In this document: positions 7,923-23,080 of the stretch, one piece after another
How the letters are laid out: every line of letters begins with the position of its first letter
Numbering within the stretch: the first letter of the stretch is position 1
Source: Hydractinia symbiolongicarpus
Taxonomy: Eukaryota; Cnidaria; Hydrozoa; Anthoathecata; Hydractiniidae
Reading direction: 5' to 3'
Assembly: GCF_029227915.1 (NCBI RefSeq)
Contig: NC_079883.1
Location: forward strand, 11,718,001-11,782,000
DNA length: 64,000 nucleotides
Made by a program: the position numbers and the translations under genes
Notes under the pieces: model-generated
Seen by the model: the letters and a program-made list of their open reading frames with translations, nothing else
Database searches by the model: none
Told to the model about the DNA's origin: nothing

Positions 7923-8283
7923 GCATCTTACCAAACAAAAAACGGCTATTTTTATAGCCACACATCCATAAAAAATATTACGGCTAGCTTTTTATATCAA
8001 ACTTTGTCCTGCTTTCTGTTTAAATTTTATGCTACATAAAAATTTTATGCTACATAAAGTTTGACAATGTTAAAAATATGAAGGGCAAGAAAAGTAAAAG
8101 CAAGAAAATAAGAAATTTAAAAACGAAAATACTTAAACTTAGGGAATCTAATCTTAAATTTACTCTTTTTTAACTGTTTAAGTGACTTAAACAAGTTTAA
8201 CTTTGTACCAAGATAATGTTTTTTTGTAAATGTGTGGCTATAAAAATAGCCGTTTGTTAATGTAATAGCCAGATACACACAAA

Positions 8284-8835
8284 TTATTTTTTTGCGGTCT
8301 TCTTTGCTGCCTTTTTGGGAGTCTTTTTGACCTTCTTTGCTGCAGGTTTTTTAGCAACAGGCTTCTTTGTGGGTTTCTTAGCTGCTGGTTTCTTAGCCGA
8401 GGCTTTCTTTGTGGCAGGCTTCTTTGCTGCTTTCTTTGGCGTGCTCTTCTTTGCTGGCTTCTTTTTTGGTGTACTTTTCTTTGCAGTAGGCTTCTTTGCC
8501 GTTGGCTTTTTTGCTGCGGCCTTTTTCTTAGGTTTTTCTTTTTTTACCTGACCTAGCTTGAATGATCCAGAAGCACCAGTGCCTTTAGTTTGAATCAAAT
8601 CGCCTGATGTTACTCCTCGTTTAAGAGCCATTTTCAGATGATGATCTGAGTTTTCAGCAACTTTGTAATTTGCATGAATATATTTTGTAATAGCTTGGCG
8701 AGATGAACCACCGCGTTCCTTTAGGGTAGCGATAGCAGCCTTGATCATGTCCACATATTTAGGGTGATCAGCTGTCTTCTTTGCAGCAGGTTTCTTCTTG
8801 GGTGCGATTTTCTTTGGAGAAGCTGCTTCACTCAT
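8284..8835 (-). CDS. H1: Linker histone H1 (unit 2)
   Basis: Protein identical to unit 1; the same alternative ATG lies at 8862. Stem-loop at 8236-8251. Confidence 0.96.
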   Translation of the reverse strand: MSEAASPKKIAPKKKPAAKKTADHPKYVDMIKAAIATLKERGGSSRQAITKYIHANYKVAENSDHHLKMALKRGVTSGDLIQTKGTGASGSFKLGQVKKEKPKKKAAAKKPTAKKPTAKKSTPKKKPAKKSTPKKAAKKPATKKASAKKPAAKKPTKKPVAKKPAAKKVKKTPKKAAKKTAKK

Positions 8836-9414
8836 TTTTAATGTTTTCTTACAACAATCCAACGATAAACGATGCTTGTTATCACAGTAGAAGTATACTA
8901 AACATTACCGTGTAAATGAGATATAATTTAAGACGGTGCGAAGTATGCGGACGTAAAAGTACCACTCCCGGGAATTGATTTGGCGCGAAAACAGAAATGT
9001 GTGTTTCTGTACATCGTATAATGTCCGTTTTGGGTGCCGCGACTATGCGAAAGCATGTTAATTTTTATTTGTAGTACGACGCAATAGTCTGCAAGAGAAG
9101 CTGCTGGAGTTTGAGGTCTTCAGCATTACATCTAGTCTGTTAATTTGGGCTTCTTCCGCGCTCGTGTTAGGATTTTCATAAAGCGTTCTTTGGTTTGCGT
9201 TGCGTATGTCGGCCTACATCATCGACACGGCCTGTTTCCGGCTATTAGGAGCAATTCATATATTGGGCACTGCGTTTCGACTTTTTTATTAGACCACAGT
9301 AAAAAAATTCACTCACAGAAGTCCCTTTCTTTCATGGCTACAAACACGAAGAATTCTGTCGTAAGTAAAACGAATGCGCAAGCCAAAATGACGATGGGGC
9401 GAAGTCATAAGCAT

Positions 9415-9487
9415 GGCCCTGTGGCCCAATGGATAAGGCATCTGACTACGAATCAGGGGATTCCAGGTTGGACTCCTGGCAGGGTCG
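9415..9487 (+). tRNA. tRNA-Arg: tRNA-Arg(ACG), C56G mutant (unit 2)
   Basis: The cloverleaf is intact except c to g at 9470, which changes the invariant T-loop C56 and turns the B box GGTTCGA into GGTTGGA. Loss of the G19-C56 tertiary pair and of the B-box core predicts poor transcription and folding. Confidence 0.8.
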
Positions 9488-9809
9488 CACTGTCGCATTT
9501 CGGCTGCATGGTCTACTGTGTAACGCGCGCGCACGTTCTGGCGTAATGCGTTGATAAACGGAATGTACGCAGACATATTGGAAAGTAATATCACGCACTT
9601 AGTATCGTCGCCTTTGTTAGCATTCATGTAAGTTACCATCCACTCGCTACAGTCGCTCTCCATCCTACGGCTAAATCAACAGCCGTGATTTTTACTATGT
9701 CGCCGTCCATCCGTACGCGGTGACAGTTGTAAGCTTTACAGTAACGTGACATGCTCCACAAGCAGTTACGGTGTGTGGACGATGCCTATCATGGCAACGC
9801 TTGTTCTTT

Positions 9810-9997
9810 ATCGCTTCTCGGCCTAATGGCTAAGATCAAGTGTAGTATCTGTTCTTATCAGTTTAATATCTGGTAGGCCATTCTCTGAATGGTCAGTATA
9901 TTAATCTGATTTTTGGCCTTGGGTCATGGAGGTGGATTCATTCACGCCGTGACCACGGGTTGCCTTGGTGTTGCACTATTACCGATGGCGGCCCACA
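9810..9997 (+). ncRNA. U2: U2 snRNA (unit 2)
   Basis: Same sequence as unit 1, with branch-point and Sm motifs intact. Confidence 0.95.
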
Positions 9998-10186
9998 TAA
10001 GCAATAAAAGAATAATAGCAGTCCTCTTTCCGACGGCACTCTGCATAGTCTACGGCGGGAACAAAACGCGTACACTGGGGGAGAATACAGCCTATGCCCC
10101 GCGACACGGCAGTTTATAACACACTCAAGCCACAAGCATTAACAAACTTTGAAGGGTACCCTCATGCTACGGTGCAGTTCCAACTC

Positions 10187-10351
10187 ATACTTACCTGACG
10201 GGGAAGTAAAGACTGATCAATGAGGGTTTTCTTCCAGAGTGAGGCTCTTGCATTGCACTACGCTTGGGCTGACCTCTGCGATTACTGCAAACGTCAGTAA
10301 CTCGACCGTACAATTTCTGGTAGTGGGGGCCTGCGTCCGCGCTCGCCCCCT
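10187..10351 (+). ncRNA. U1: U1 snRNA (unit 2)
   Basis: Same sequence as unit 1. Confidence 0.95.
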
Positions 10352-10678
10352 CCTTAAGTCAAAATGAATGAGCTTAGAAAAGTTGCGCGGCCAAATGTCG
10401 GTGGTGACTTAAACGCTAAGGTAAAACCTCGCTTGGCTGTTACGAAACGTGATTGCGATATAAGTCCTCGGAAGGCGGCGGAATTTTATTTTATTTGCCA
10501 TTCCGTCAGGGTTATTGGATGATCGGCAATAGATCGAGTTTGTATGCATTTGAAAGCTCTTTTTTCTCGTACTATCACCTGAAAATGTCGTAGGAAAATG
10601 TCATAGGAAACACTTTCAACAACCGCCACGTTCCTTAATTGTTATAACAAGAAATATATCACAGCAAATGAAAATGAA

Positions 10679-10798
10679 AAGCCTACGACACCGGGAGTTC
10701 CCAGGCGGTCCCCCATCCAAGTACTATCCCGGCCCGACGATGCTTAACTTCCGTGATCAGACGAGAACGGGTGTGTTCATCGTGGTATGGCCGTAGAC
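10679..10798 (-). rRNA. 5S rRNA: 5S rRNA (unit 2)
   Basis: Same sequence as unit 1, with control region and T4 terminator intact. Confidence 0.97.
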
Positions 10799-10995
10799 AT
10801 TAGTAGGTGCAAATACGTGCAATTTATTTTGACGTTGTGATCAAATTTTTTTATTTAATTTCTTTGAGTTACTTAGGACAAGGCGTATGCATGGATTATC
10901 TATTAGACTTTAAGGTTATAGTTTTGTGAAAAAAACAATGTTTTTTTAAAGATGTGTGGCTATAAAAATAGCCGTTGTTTTCTGAGTGTAGCGGT

Positions 10996-11376
10996 TTACT
11001 TCTTCTGTCCTTTGTCGTTCTTCTTTGGGAGTAAGACAGCTTGAATGTTTGGCAAAACACCACCAGCTGCAATGGTTACACCGCTCAAAAGTTTGTTTAA
11101 TTCTTCATCATTACGAACAGCCAATTGTAAATGTCTTGGAATAATCCTAGCTTTTTTGTTGTCTCTTGCTGCGTTACCAGCCAACTCCAATATCTCAGCA
11201 GATAAATATTCCAAGACGGCTGCTAAGTAAACTGGTGCTCCAGATCCAATTCGGTTAGCATAGTGCCCTCTACGAAGGAATCTATGCACTCTACCGACTG
11301 GAAATTGAAGTCCAGCTCTTGAGGATTTTGTCTTGGCTTTAGCCTTAGCTTTTCCACCTTTTCCACGTCCAGACAT
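10996..11376 (-). CDS. H2A: Histone H2A, R16K variant (unit 2)
   Basis: Identical to unit 1 except R16K (AGA to AAA, variant base 11327) in the tail. The change is conservative and shared only with unit 3. Confidence 0.98.
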   Translation of the reverse strand: MSGRGKGGKAKAKAKTKSSRAGLQFPVGRVHRFLRRGHYANRIGSGAPVYLAAVLEYLSAEILELAGNAARDNKKARIIPRHLQLAVRNDEELNKLLSGVTIAAGGVLPNIQAVLLPKKNDKGQKK

Positions 11377-11660
11377 AACTGCGATTTGATTTGTAAGTTA
11401 ATACAAAAACGTACGAATATTTAACGTAAGTGTTAACGAAATAAACTTTACTCGTTTTTTCATCATAAAAATAGGATCGAAATCATGTTTTTTTAACCAA
11501 TCATAATTAAGTATTAAACAAAAGATTTTTTTTTTAACCAATTAAATTGCGTATCGGCGTTTTCGGATCGAATTCGATCCGATTTTTTTACTTATAAACA
11601 AAAAGTTTTGACTTGCAGTTTAATGCTTATTTACAAGTTAAGTAGCAAAAATTTTTAACC

Positions 11661-12065
11661 ATGTCTGACGCAGCAGCTAAAGGAGGAAAACAGGCACCTA
11701 AAGTAGCCAAGAAAGGTGAAAAAAGAGCCGGCAAAAAAGGAGGAAAGATTGGTGGAACTGGTGAAAAGAAACGCAAGAGAAAGAGAAAGGAAAGTTATGC
11801 TATTTACATCTACAATGTTTTGAAACAAGTTCACCCAGATGTCGGAGTTTCAAGCAAAGCTATGAGCATCATGAACTCATTTGTCAACGACATCTTTGAG
11901 CGCATTGCTTCCGAAGCTTCGCGTTTGGCTCTTCAAAACAAAAAGTCGACCATCTCTTCTCGTGAAATTCAAACCGCAGTACGTCTTCTCTTGCCTGGAG
12001 AACTTGCAAAACACGCAGTCAGTGAAGGAACAAAAGCCGTCACAAAATACACAAGCAGCAAGTAA
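11661..12065 (+). CDS. H2B: Histone H2B (unit 3)
   Basis: Intact 134-residue copy with the majority sequence (valine at 75, methionine at 71); best taken as the consensus H2B of the array. Intact stem-loop at 12089-12104. Confidence 0.98.
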   Translation: MSDAAAKGGKQAPKVAKKGEKRAGKKGGKIGGTGEKKRKRKRKESYAIYIYNVLKQVHPDVGVSSKAMSIMNSFVNDIFERIASEASRLALQNKKSTISSREIQTAVRLLLPGELAKHAVSEGTKAVTKYTSSK

Positions 12066-12525
12066 ACCAACGTCTACCAAACACAAACGGTCTTTTTTAA
12101 GACCACACATCTTTAAAAAAACATTTACTTGGCGTCACTACAAGTTAACCGAAGTTAATAAAACTTCTAAATAATGTGCTTAAGAACACTAGCCTACATT
12201 TAAAATACTTCCCCATGTGTGTGTGGATTAGCTTCACTTTTCATACGTATTATTAGCTGTACTTGCAGAAAAGACAAGTACATTGATCCATGTTATTGCT
12301 TACATTTAACTTAACCCAGCTTTTCACGGAAACACTCCCAGGCAAATTAACCCTACAAAGTATTTCTAAATTTTTTTTGTGTCATATATGACATAGTATC
12401 GTATAGCAATAAATGTAACTGTGACAAGACTTTACACATTGTGTAATTTGGAAGCGTGCACAAAGTAATGTTTTAAAAGATTTGTGGCTATAAAAATAGC
12501 CGTTTTTGTTGAGCAATGACAACGC

Positions 12526-12882
<357 letters not shown>

Positions 12883-13360
12883 TTAACAGAATTCAGACAG
12901 CTTTAAAAAGAGGCCATAAAATTACCTACTGCTCGTGGAAACACCCTAATTAACCAATAGAGTTGCGTCATTACAAAATGTTCCGAACATTTTGTACATT
13001 TTTTTAAGTAAAACTGTAGTTTTTTTAAAAATTCGTGGTCTTAATGTTTCAGTAAGGCAATAAATTTGGCATCGTTGGAATTCGCCAAACCTTCTGCTAC
13101 TTACTAAAAAAAAAAAAAGTCAAAAGCTTTTGTGTATCAGAAGATACAGCCGTTTTCCCGTAGCCAAAAAACACAGATTTTATAAAAATGTTAAAGTAAT
13201 GAGCGTAATGTCATTATGCAGCCAATCAGAAATTACTTTCTTAGCACCAATCAAATGGTTTGTTTTGAACCTTAGCTGTCAATCAATATGAGAAATAAAA
13301 CTTTGGCGCGATAGTGCATTTTAGACCGTCTTGTGTATCCGTACTACATCGACTTCTTAA

Positions 13361-13774
<414 letters not shown>

Positions 13775-14135
13775 GCATCTTACCAAACAAAAAACGGCTA
13801 TTTTTATAGCCACACATCCATAAAAAATATTACGGCTAGCTTTTTATATCAAACTTTGTCCTGCTTTCTGTTTAAATTTTATGCTACATAAAAATTTTAT
13901 GCTACATAAAGTTTGACAATGTTAAAAATATGAAGGGCAAGAAAAGTAAAAGCAAGAAAATAAGAAATTTAAAAACGAAAATACTTAAACTTAGGGAATC
14001 TAATCTTAAATTTACTCTTTTTTAACTGTTTAAGTGACTTAAACAAGTTTAACTTTGTACCAAGATAATGTTTTTTTGTAAATGTGTGGCTATAAAAATA
14101 GCCGTTTGTTAATGTAATAGCCAGATACACACAAA

Positions 14136-14687
14136 TTATTTTTTTGCGGTCTTCTTTGCTGCCTTTTTGGGAGTCTTTTTGACCTTCTTTGCTGCAGGTT
14201 TTTTAGCAACAGGCTTCTTTGTGGGTTTCTTAGCTGCTGGTTTCTTAGCCGAGGCTTTCTTTGTGGCAGGCTTCTTTGCTGCTTTCTTTGGCGTGCTCTT
14301 CTTTGCTGGCTTCTTTTTTGGTGTACTTTTCTTTGCAGTAGGCTTCTTTGCCGTTGGCTTTTTTGCTGCGGCCTTTTTCTTAGGTTTTTCTTTTTTTACC
14401 TGACCTAGCTTGAATGATCCAGAAGCACCAGTGCCTTTAGTTTGAATCAAATCGCCTGATGTTACTCCTCGTTTAAGAGCCATTTTCAGATGATGATCTG
14501 AGTTTTCAGCAACTTTGTAATTTGCATGAATATATTTTGTAATAGCTTGGCGAGATGAACCACCGCGTTCCTTTAGGGTAGCGATAGCAGCCTTGATCAT
14601 GTCCACATATTTAGGGTGATCAGCTGTCTTCTTTGCAGCAGGTTTCTTCTTGGGTGCGATTTTCTTTGGAGAAGCTGCTTCACTCAT
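14136..14687 (-). CDS. H1: Linker histone H1 (unit 3)
   Basis: Protein identical to unit 1. Stem-loop at 14088-14103. Confidence 0.96.
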   Translation of the reverse strand: MSEAASPKKIAPKKKPAAKKTADHPKYVDMIKAAIATLKERGGSSRQAITKYIHANYKVAENSDHHLKMALKRGVTSGDLIQTKGTGASGSFKLGQVKKEKPKKKAAAKKPTAKKPTAKKSTPKKKPAKKSTPKKAAKKPATKKASAKKPAAKKPTKKPVAKKPAAKKVKKTPKKAAKKTAKK

Positions 14688-15266
14688 TTTTAATGTTTTC
14701 TTACAACAATCCAACGATAAACGATGCTTGTTATCACAGTAGAAGTATACTAAACATTACCGTGTAAATGAGATATAATTTAAGACGGTGCGAAGTATGC
14801 GGACGTAAAAGTACCACTCCCGGGAATTGATTTGGCGCGAAAACAGAAATGTGTGTTTCTGTACATCGTATAATGTCCGTTTTGGGTGCCGCGACTATGC
14901 GAAAGCATGTTAATTTTTATTTGTAGTACGACGCAATAGTCTGCAAGAGAAGCTGCTGGAGTTTGAGGTCTTCAGCATTACATCTAGTCTGTTAATTTGG
15001 GCTTCTTCCGCGCTCGTGTTAGGATTTTCATAAAGCGTTCTTTGGTTTGCGTTGCGTATGTCGGCCTACATCATCGACACGGCCTGTTTCCGGCTATTAG
15101 GAGCAATTCATATATTGGGCACTGCGTTTCGACTTTTTTATTAGACCACAGTAAAAAAATTCACTCACAGAAGTCCCTTTCTTTCATGGCTACAAACACG
15201 AAGAATTCTGTCGTAAGTAAAACGAATGCGCAAGCCAAAATGACGATGGGGCGAAGTCATAAGCAT

Positions 15267-15339
15267 GGCCCTGTGGCCCAATGGATAAGGCATCTGACTA
15301 CGAATCAGGGGATTCCAGGTTGGACTCCTGGCAGGGTCG
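15267..15339 (+). tRNA. tRNA-Arg: tRNA-Arg(ACG), C56G mutant (unit 3)
   Basis: Carries the same C56G change (15322) as unit 2 and no other, so the two copies descend from one mutated tRNA. Confidence 0.8.
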
Positions 15340-15661
15340 CACTGTCGCATTTCGGCTGCATGGTCTACTGTGTAACGCGCGCGCACGTTCTGGCGTAATG
15401 CGTTGATAAACGGAATGTACGCAGACATATTGGAAAGTAATATCACGCACTTAGTATCGTCGCCTTTGTTAGCATTCATGTAAGTTACCATCCACTCGCT
15501 ACAGTCGCTCTCCATCCTACGGCTAAATCAACAGCCGTGATTTTTACTATGTCGCCGTCCATCCGTACGCGGTGACAGTTGTAAGCTTTACAGTAACGTG
15601 ACATGCTCCACAAGCAGTTACGGTGTGTGGACGATGCCTATCATGGCAACGCTTGTTCTTT

Positions 15662-15849
15662 ATCGCTTCTCGGCCTAATGGCTAAGATCAAGTGTAGTAT
15701 CTGTTCTTATCAGTTTAATATCTGGTAGGCCATTCTCTGAATGGTCAGTATATTAATCTGATTTTTGGCCTTGGGTCATGGAGGTGGATTCATTCACGCC
15801 GTGACCACGGGTTGCCTTGGTGTTGCACTATTACCGATGGCGGCCCACA
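15662..15849 (+). ncRNA. U2: U2 snRNA (unit 3)
   Basis: Same sequence as unit 1. Confidence 0.95.
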
Positions 15850-16038
15850 TAAGCAATAAAAGAATAATAGCAGTCCTCTTTCCGACGGCACTCTGCATAG
15901 TCTACGGCGGGAACAAAACGCGTACACTGGGGGAGAATACAGCCTATGCCCCGCGACACGGCAGTTTATAACACACTCAAGCCACAAGCATTAACAAACT
16001 TTGAAGGGTACCCTCATGCTACGGTGCAGTTCCAACTC

Positions 16039-16203
16039 ATACTTACCTGACGGGGAAGTAAAGACTGATCAATGAGGGTTTTCTTCCAGAGTGAGGCTCT
16101 TGCATTGCACTACGCTTGGGCTGACCTCTGCGATTACTGCAAACGTCAGTAACTCGACCGTACAATTTCTGGTAGTGGGGGCCTGCGTCCGCGCTCGCCC
16201 CCT
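16039..16203 (+). ncRNA. U1: U1 snRNA (unit 3)
   Basis: Same sequence as unit 1. Confidence 0.95.
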
Positions 16204-16530
16204 CCTTAAGTCAAAATGAATGAGCTTAGAAAAGTTGCGCGGCCAAATGTCGGTGGTGACTTAAACGCTAAGGTAAAACCTCGCTTGGCTGTTACGAAAC
16301 GTGATTGCGATATAAGTCCTCGGAAGGCGGCGGAATTTTATTTTATTTGCCATTCCGTCAGGGTTATTGGATGATCGGCAATAGATCGAGTTTGTATGCA
16401 TTTGAAAGCTCTTTTTTCTCGTACTATCACCTGAAAATGTCGTAGGAAAATGTCATAGGAAACACTTTCAACAACCGCCACGTTCCTTAATTGTTATAAC
16501 AAGAAATATATCACAGCAAATGAAAATGAA

Positions 16531-16650
16531 AAGCCTACGACACCGGGAGTTCCCAGGCGGTCCCCCATCCAAGTACTATCCCGGCCCGACGATGCTTAAC
16601 TTCCGTGATCAGACGAGAACGGGTGTGTTCATCGTGGTATGGCCGTAGAC
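16531..16650 (-). rRNA. 5S rRNA: 5S rRNA (unit 3)
   Basis: Same sequence as unit 1. Confidence 0.97.
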
Positions 16651-16847
16651 ATTAGTAGGTGCAAATACGTGCAATTTATTTTGACGTTGTGATCAAATTT
16701 TTTTATTTAATTTCTTTGAGTTACTTAGGACAAGGCGTATGCATGGATTATCTATTAGACTTTAAGGTTATAGTTTTGTGAAAAAAACAATGTTTTTTTA
16801 AAGATGTGTGGCTATAAAAATAGCCGTTGTTTTCTGAGTGTAGCGGT

Positions 16848-17228
16848 TTACTTCTTCTGTCCTTTGTCGTTCTTCTTTGGGAGTAAGACAGCTTGAATGT
16901 TTGGCAAAACACCACCAGCTGCAATGGTTACACCGCTCAAAAGTTTGTTTAATTCTTCATCATTACGAACAGCCAATTGTAAATGTCTTGGAATAATCCT
17001 AGCTTTTTTGTTGTCTCTTGCTGCGTTACCAGCCAACTCCAATATCTCAGCAGATAAATATTCCAAGACGGCTGCTAAGTAAACTGGTGCTCCAGATCCA
17101 ATTCGGTTAGCATAGTGCCCTCTACGAAGGAATCTATGCACTCTACCGACTGGAAATTGAAGTCCAGCTCTTGAGGATTTTGTCTTGGCTTTAGCCTTAG
17201 CTTTTCCACCTTTTCCACGTCCAGACAT
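16848..17228 (-). CDS. H2A: Histone H2A, R16K variant (unit 3)
   Basis: Same R16K change (17179) as unit 2. Together with the shared tRNA mutation it marks the two units as sisters. Confidence 0.98.
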   Translation of the reverse strand: MSGRGKGGKAKAKAKTKSSRAGLQFPVGRVHRFLRRGHYANRIGSGAPVYLAAVLEYLSAEILELAGNAARDNKKARIIPRHLQLAVRNDEELNKLLSGVTIAAGGVLPNIQAVLLPKKNDKGQKK

Positions 17229-17512
17229 AACTGCGATTTGATTTGTAAGTTAATACAAAAACGTACGAATATTTAACGTAAGTGTTAACGAAATAAACTT
17301 TACTCGTTTTTTCATCATAAAAATAGGATCGAAATCATGTTTTTTTAACCAATCATAATTAAGTATTAAACAAAAGATTTTTTTTTTAACCAATTAAATT
17401 GCGTATCGGCGTTTTCGGATCGAATTCGATCCGATTTTTTTACTTATAAACAAAAAGTTTTGACTTGCAGTTTAATGCTTATTTACAAGTTAAGTAGCAA
17501 AAATTTTTAACC

Positions 17513-17917
17513 ATGTCTGACGCAGCAGCTAAAGGAGGAAAACAGGCACCTAAAGTAGCCAAGAAAGGTGAAAAAAGAGCCGGCAAAAAAGGAGGAAAGA
17601 TTGGTGGAACTGGTGAAAAGAAACGCAAGAGAAAGAGAAAGGAAAGTTATGCTATTTACATCTACAATGTTTTGAAACAAGTTCACCCAGATGTCGGAGT
17701 TTCAAGCAAAGCTATGAGCATCATGAACTCATTTGTCAACGACATCTTTGAGCGCATTGCTTCCGAAGCTTCGCGTTTGGCTCTTCAAAACAAAAAGTCG
17801 ACCATCTCTTCTCGTGAAATTCAAACCGCAGTACGTCTTCTCTTGCCTGGAGAACTTGCAAAACACGCAGTCAGTGAAGGAACAAAAGCCGTCACAAAAT
17901 ACACAAGCAGCAAGTAA
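17513..17917 (+). CDS. H2B: Histone H2B (unit 4)
   Basis: Intact consensus copy with no amino-acid change relative to unit 3. Stem-loop at 17941-17956. Confidence 0.98.
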   Translation: MSDAAAKGGKQAPKVAKKGEKRAGKKGGKIGGTGEKKRKRKRKESYAIYIYNVLKQVHPDVGVSSKAMSIMNSFVNDIFERIASEASRLALQNKKSTISSREIQTAVRLLLPGELAKHAVSEGTKAVTKYTSSK

Positions 17918-18377
17918 ACCAACGTCTACCAAACACAAACGGTCTTTTTTAAGACCACACATCTTTAAAAAAACATTTACTTGGCGTCACTACAAGTTAA
18001 CCGAAGTTAATAAAACTTCTAAATAATGTGCTTAAGAACACTAGCCTACATTTAAAATACTTCCCCATGTGTGTGTGGATTAGCTTCACTTTTCATACGT
18101 ATTATTAGCTGTACTTGCAGAAAAGACAAGTACATTGATCCATGTTATTGCTTACATTTAACTTAACCCAGCTTTTCACGGAAACACTCCCAGGCAAATT
18201 AACCCTACAAAGTATTTCTAAATTTTTTTTGTGTCATATATGACATAGTATCGTATAGCAATAAATGTAACTGTGACAAGACTTTACACATTGTGTAATT
18301 TGGAAGCGTGCACAAAGTAATGTTTTAAAAGATTTGTGGCTATAAAAATAGCCGTTTTTGTTGAGCAATGACAACGC

Positions 18378-18734
<357 letters not shown>

Positions 18735-19212
18735 TTAACAGAATTCAGACAGCTTTAAAAAGAGGCCATAAAATTACCTACTGCTCGTGGAAACACCCTA
18801 ATTAACCAATAGAGTTGCGTCATTACAAAATGTTCCGAACATTTTGTACATTTTTTTAAGTAAAACTGTAGTTTTTTTAAAAATTCGTGGTCTTAATGTT
18901 TCAGTAAGGCAATAAATTTGGCATCGTTGGAATTCGCCAAACCTTCTGCTACTTACTAAAAAAAAAAAAAGTCAAAAGCTTTTGTGTATCAGAAGATACA
19001 GCCGTTTTCCCGTAGCCAAAAAACACAGATTTTATAAAAATGTTAAAGTAATGAGCGTAATGTCATTATGCAGCCAATCAGAAATTACTTTCTTAGCACC
19101 AATCAAATGGTTTGTTTTGAACCTTAGCTGTCAATCAATATGAGAAATAAAACTTTGGCGCGATAGTGCATTTTAGACCGTCTTGTGTATCCGTACTACA
19201 TCGACTTCTTAA

Positions 19213-19626
<414 letters not shown>

Positions 19627-19987
19627 GCATCTTACCAAACAAAAAACGGCTATTTTTATAGCCACACATCCATAAAAAATATTACGGCTAGCTTTTTATA
19701 TCAAACTTTGTCCTGCTTTCTGTTTAAATTTTATGCTACATAAAAATTTTATGCTACATAAAGTTTGACAATGTTAAAAATATGAAGGGCAAGAAAAGTA
19801 AAAGCAAGAAAATAAGAAATTTAAAAACGAAAATACTTAAACTTAGGGAATCTAATCTTAAATTTACTCTTTTTTAACTGTTTAAGTGACTTAAACAAGT
19901 TTAACTTTGTACCAAGATAATGTTTTTTTGTAAATGTGTGGCTATAAAAATAGCCGTTTGTTAATGTAATAGCCAGATACACACAAA

Positions 19988-20539
19988 TTATTTTTTTGCG
20001 GTCTTCTTTGCTGCCTTTTTGGGAGTCTTTTTGACCTTCTTTGCTGCAGGTTTTTTAGCAACAGGCTTCTTTGTGGGTTTCTTAGCTGCTGGTTTCTTAG
20101 CCGAGGCTTTCTTTGTGGCAGGCTTCTTTGCTGCTTTCTTTGGCGTGCTCTTCTTTGCTGGCTTCTTTTTTGGTGTACTTTTCTTTGCAGTAGGCTTCTT
20201 TGCCGTTGGCTTTTTTGCTGCGGCCTTTTTCTTAGGTTTTTCTTTTTTTACCTGACCTAGCTTGAATGATCCAGAAGCACCAGTGCCTTTAGTTTGAATC
20301 AAATCGCCTGATGTTACTCCTCGTTTAAGAGCCATTTTCAGATGATGATCTGAGTTTTCAGCAACTTTGTAATTTGCATGAATATATTTTGTAATAGCTT
20401 GGCGAGATGAACCACCGCGTTCCTTTAGGGTAGCGATAGCAGCCTTGATCATGTCCACATATTTAGGGTGATCAGCTGTCTTCTTTGCAGCAGGTTTCTT
20501 CTTGGGTGCGATTTTCTTTGGAGAAGCTGCTTCACTCAT
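19988..20539 (-). CDS. H1: Linker histone H1 (unit 4)
   Basis: Protein identical to unit 1. Stem-loop at 19940-19955. Confidence 0.96.
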   Translation of the reverse strand: MSEAASPKKIAPKKKPAAKKTADHPKYVDMIKAAIATLKERGGSSRQAITKYIHANYKVAENSDHHLKMALKRGVTSGDLIQTKGTGASGSFKLGQVKKEKPKKKAAAKKPTAKKPTAKKSTPKKKPAKKSTPKKAAKKPATKKASAKKPAAKKPTKKPVAKKPAAKKVKKTPKKAAKKTAKK

Positions 20540-21118
20540 TTTTAATGTTTTCTTACAACAATCCAACGATAAACGATGCTTGTTATCACAGTAGAAGTAT
20601 ACTAAACATTACCGTGTAAATGAGATATAATTTAAGACGGTGCGAAGTATGCGGACGTAAAAGTACCACTCCCGGGAATTGATTTGGCGCGAAAACAGAA
20701 ATGTGTGTTTCTGTACATCGTATAATGTCCGTTTTGGGTGCCGCGACTATGCGAAAGCATGTTAATTTTTATTTGTAGTACGACGCAATAGTCTGCAAGA
20801 GAAGCTGCTGGAGTTTGAGGTCTTCAGCATTACATCTAGTCTGTTAATTTGGGCTTCTTCCGCGCTCGTGTTAGGATTTTCATAAAGCGTTCTTTGGTTT
20901 GCGTTGCGTATGTCGGCCTACATCATCGACACGGCCTGTTTCCGGCTATTAGGAGCAATTCATATATTGGGCACTGCGTTTCGACTTTTTTATTAGACCA
21001 CAGTAAAAAAATTCACTCACAGAAGTCCCTTTCTTTCATGGCTACAAACACGAAGAATTCTGTCGTAAGTAAAACGAATGCGCAAGCCAAAATGACGATG
21101 GGGCGAAGTCATAAGCAT

Positions 21119-21191
21119 GGCCCTGTGGCCCAATGGATAAGGCATCTGACTACGAATCAGGGGATTCCAGGTTCGACTCCTGGCAGGGTCG
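21119..21191 (+). tRNA. tRNA-Arg: tRNA-Arg(ACG), consensus copy (unit 4)
   Basis: Complete cloverleaf with perfect A box (TGGCCCAATGG) and B box (GGTTCGACTCC). Use this as the intact reference. Confidence 0.9.
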
Positions 21192-21513
21192 CACTGTCGC
21201 ATTTCGGCTGCATGGTCTACTGTGTAACGCGCGCGCACGTTCTGGCGTAATGCGTTGATAAACGGAATGTACGCAGACATATTGGAAAGTAATATCACGC
21301 ACTTAGTATCGTCGCCTTTGTTAGCATTCATGTAAGTTACCATCCACTCGCTACAGTCGCTCTCCATCCTACGGCTAAATCAACAGCCGTGATTTTTACT
21401 ATGTCGCCGTCCATCCGTACGCGGTGACAGTTGTAAGCTTTACAGTAACGTGACATGCTCCACAAGCAGTTACGGTGTGTGGACGATGCCTATCATGGCA
21501 ACGCTTGTTCTTT

Positions 21514-21701
21514 ATCGCTTCTCGGCCTAATGGCTAAGATCAAGTGTAGTATCTGTTCTTATCAGTTTAATATCTGGTAGGCCATTCTCTGAATGGTCAG
21601 TATATTAATCTGATTTTTGGCCTTGGGTCATGGAGGTGGATTCATTCACGCCGTGACCACGGGTTGCCTTGGTGTTGCACTATTACCGATGGCGGCCCAC
21701 A
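21514..21701 (+). ncRNA. U2: U2 snRNA (unit 4)
   Basis: Same sequence as unit 1. Confidence 0.95.
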
Positions 21702-21890
21702 TAAGCAATAAAAGAATAATAGCAGTCCTCTTTCCGACGGCACTCTGCATAGTCTACGGCGGGAACAAAACGCGTACACTGGGGGAGAATACAGCCTATG
21801 CCCCGCGACACGGCAGTTTATAACACACTCAAGCCACAAGCATTAACAAACTTTGAAGGGTACCCTCATGCTACGGTGCAGTTCCAACTC

Positions 21891-22055
21891 ATACTTACCT
21901 GACGGGGAAGTAAAGACTGATCAATGAGGGTTTTCTTCCAGAGTGAGGCTCTTGCATTGCACTACGCTTGGGCTGACCTCTGCGATTACTGCAAACGTCA
22001 GTAACTCGACCGTACAATTTCTGGTAGTGGGGGCCTGCGTCCGCGCTCGCCCCCT
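21891..22055 (+). ncRNA. U1: U1 snRNA (unit 4)
   Basis: Same sequence as unit 1. Confidence 0.95.
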
Positions 22056-22382
22056 CCTTAAGTCAAAATGAATGAGCTTAGAAAAGTTGCGCGGCCAAAT
22101 GTCGGTGGTGACTTAAACGCTAAGGTAAAACCTCGCTTGGCTGTTACGAAACGTGATTGCGATATAAGTCCTCGGAAGGCGGCGGAATTTTATTTTATTT
22201 GCCATTCCGTCAGGGTTATTGGATGATCGGCAATAGATCGAGTTTGTATGCATTTGAAAGCTCTTTTTTCTCGTACTATCACCTGAAAATGTCGTAGGAA
22301 AATGTCATAGGAAACACTTTCAACAACCGCCACGTTCCTTAATTGTTATAACAAGAAATATATCACAGCAAATGAAAATGAA

Positions 22383-22502
22383 AAGCCTACGACACCGGGA
22401 GTTCCCAGGCGGTCCCCCATCCAAGTACTATCCCGGCCCGACGATGCTTAACTTCCGTGATCAGACGAGAACGGGTGTGTTCATCGTGGTATGGCCGTAG
22501 AC
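22383..22502 (-). rRNA. 5S rRNA: 5S rRNA (unit 4)
   Basis: Same sequence as unit 1. Confidence 0.97.
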
Positions 22503-22699
22503 ATTAGTAGGTGCAAATACGTGCAATTTATTTTGACGTTGTGATCAAATTTTTTTATTTAATTTCTTTGAGTTACTTAGGACAAGGCGTATGCATGGAT
22601 TATCTATTAGACTTTAAGGTTATAGTTTTGTGAAAAAAACAATGTTTTTTTAAAGATGTGTGGCTATAAAAATAGCCGTTGTTTTCTGAGTGTAGCGGT

Positions 22700-23080
22700 T
22701 TACTTCTTCTGTCCTTTGTCGTTCTTCTTTGGGAGTAAGACAGCTTGAATGTTTGGCAAAACACCACCAGCTGCAATGGTTACACCGCTCAAAAGTTTGT
22801 TTAATTCTTCATCATTACGAACAGCCAATTGTAAATGTCTTGGAATAATCCTAGCTTTTTTGTTGTCTCTTGCTGCGTTACCAGCCAACTCCAATATCTC
22901 AGCAGATAAATATTCCAAGACGGCTGCTAAGTAAACTGGTGCTCCAGATCCAATTCGGTTAGCATAGTGCCCTCTACGAAGGAATCTATGCACTCTGCCG
23001 ACTGGAAATTGAAGTCCAGCTCTTGAGGATCTTGTCTTGGCTTTAGCCTTAGCTTTTCCACCTTTTCCACGTCCAGACAT
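22700..23080 (-). CDS. H2A: Histone H2A (unit 4)
   Basis: Protein as unit 1. One synonymous change at 22997 in the valine-glycine-arginine segment. Confidence 0.98.
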   Translation of the reverse strand: MSGRGKGGKAKAKAKTRSSRAGLQFPVGRVHRFLRRGHYANRIGSGAPVYLAAVLEYLSAEILELAGNAARDNKKARIIPRHLQLAVRNDEELNKLLSGVTIAAGGVLPNIQAVLLPKKNDKGQKK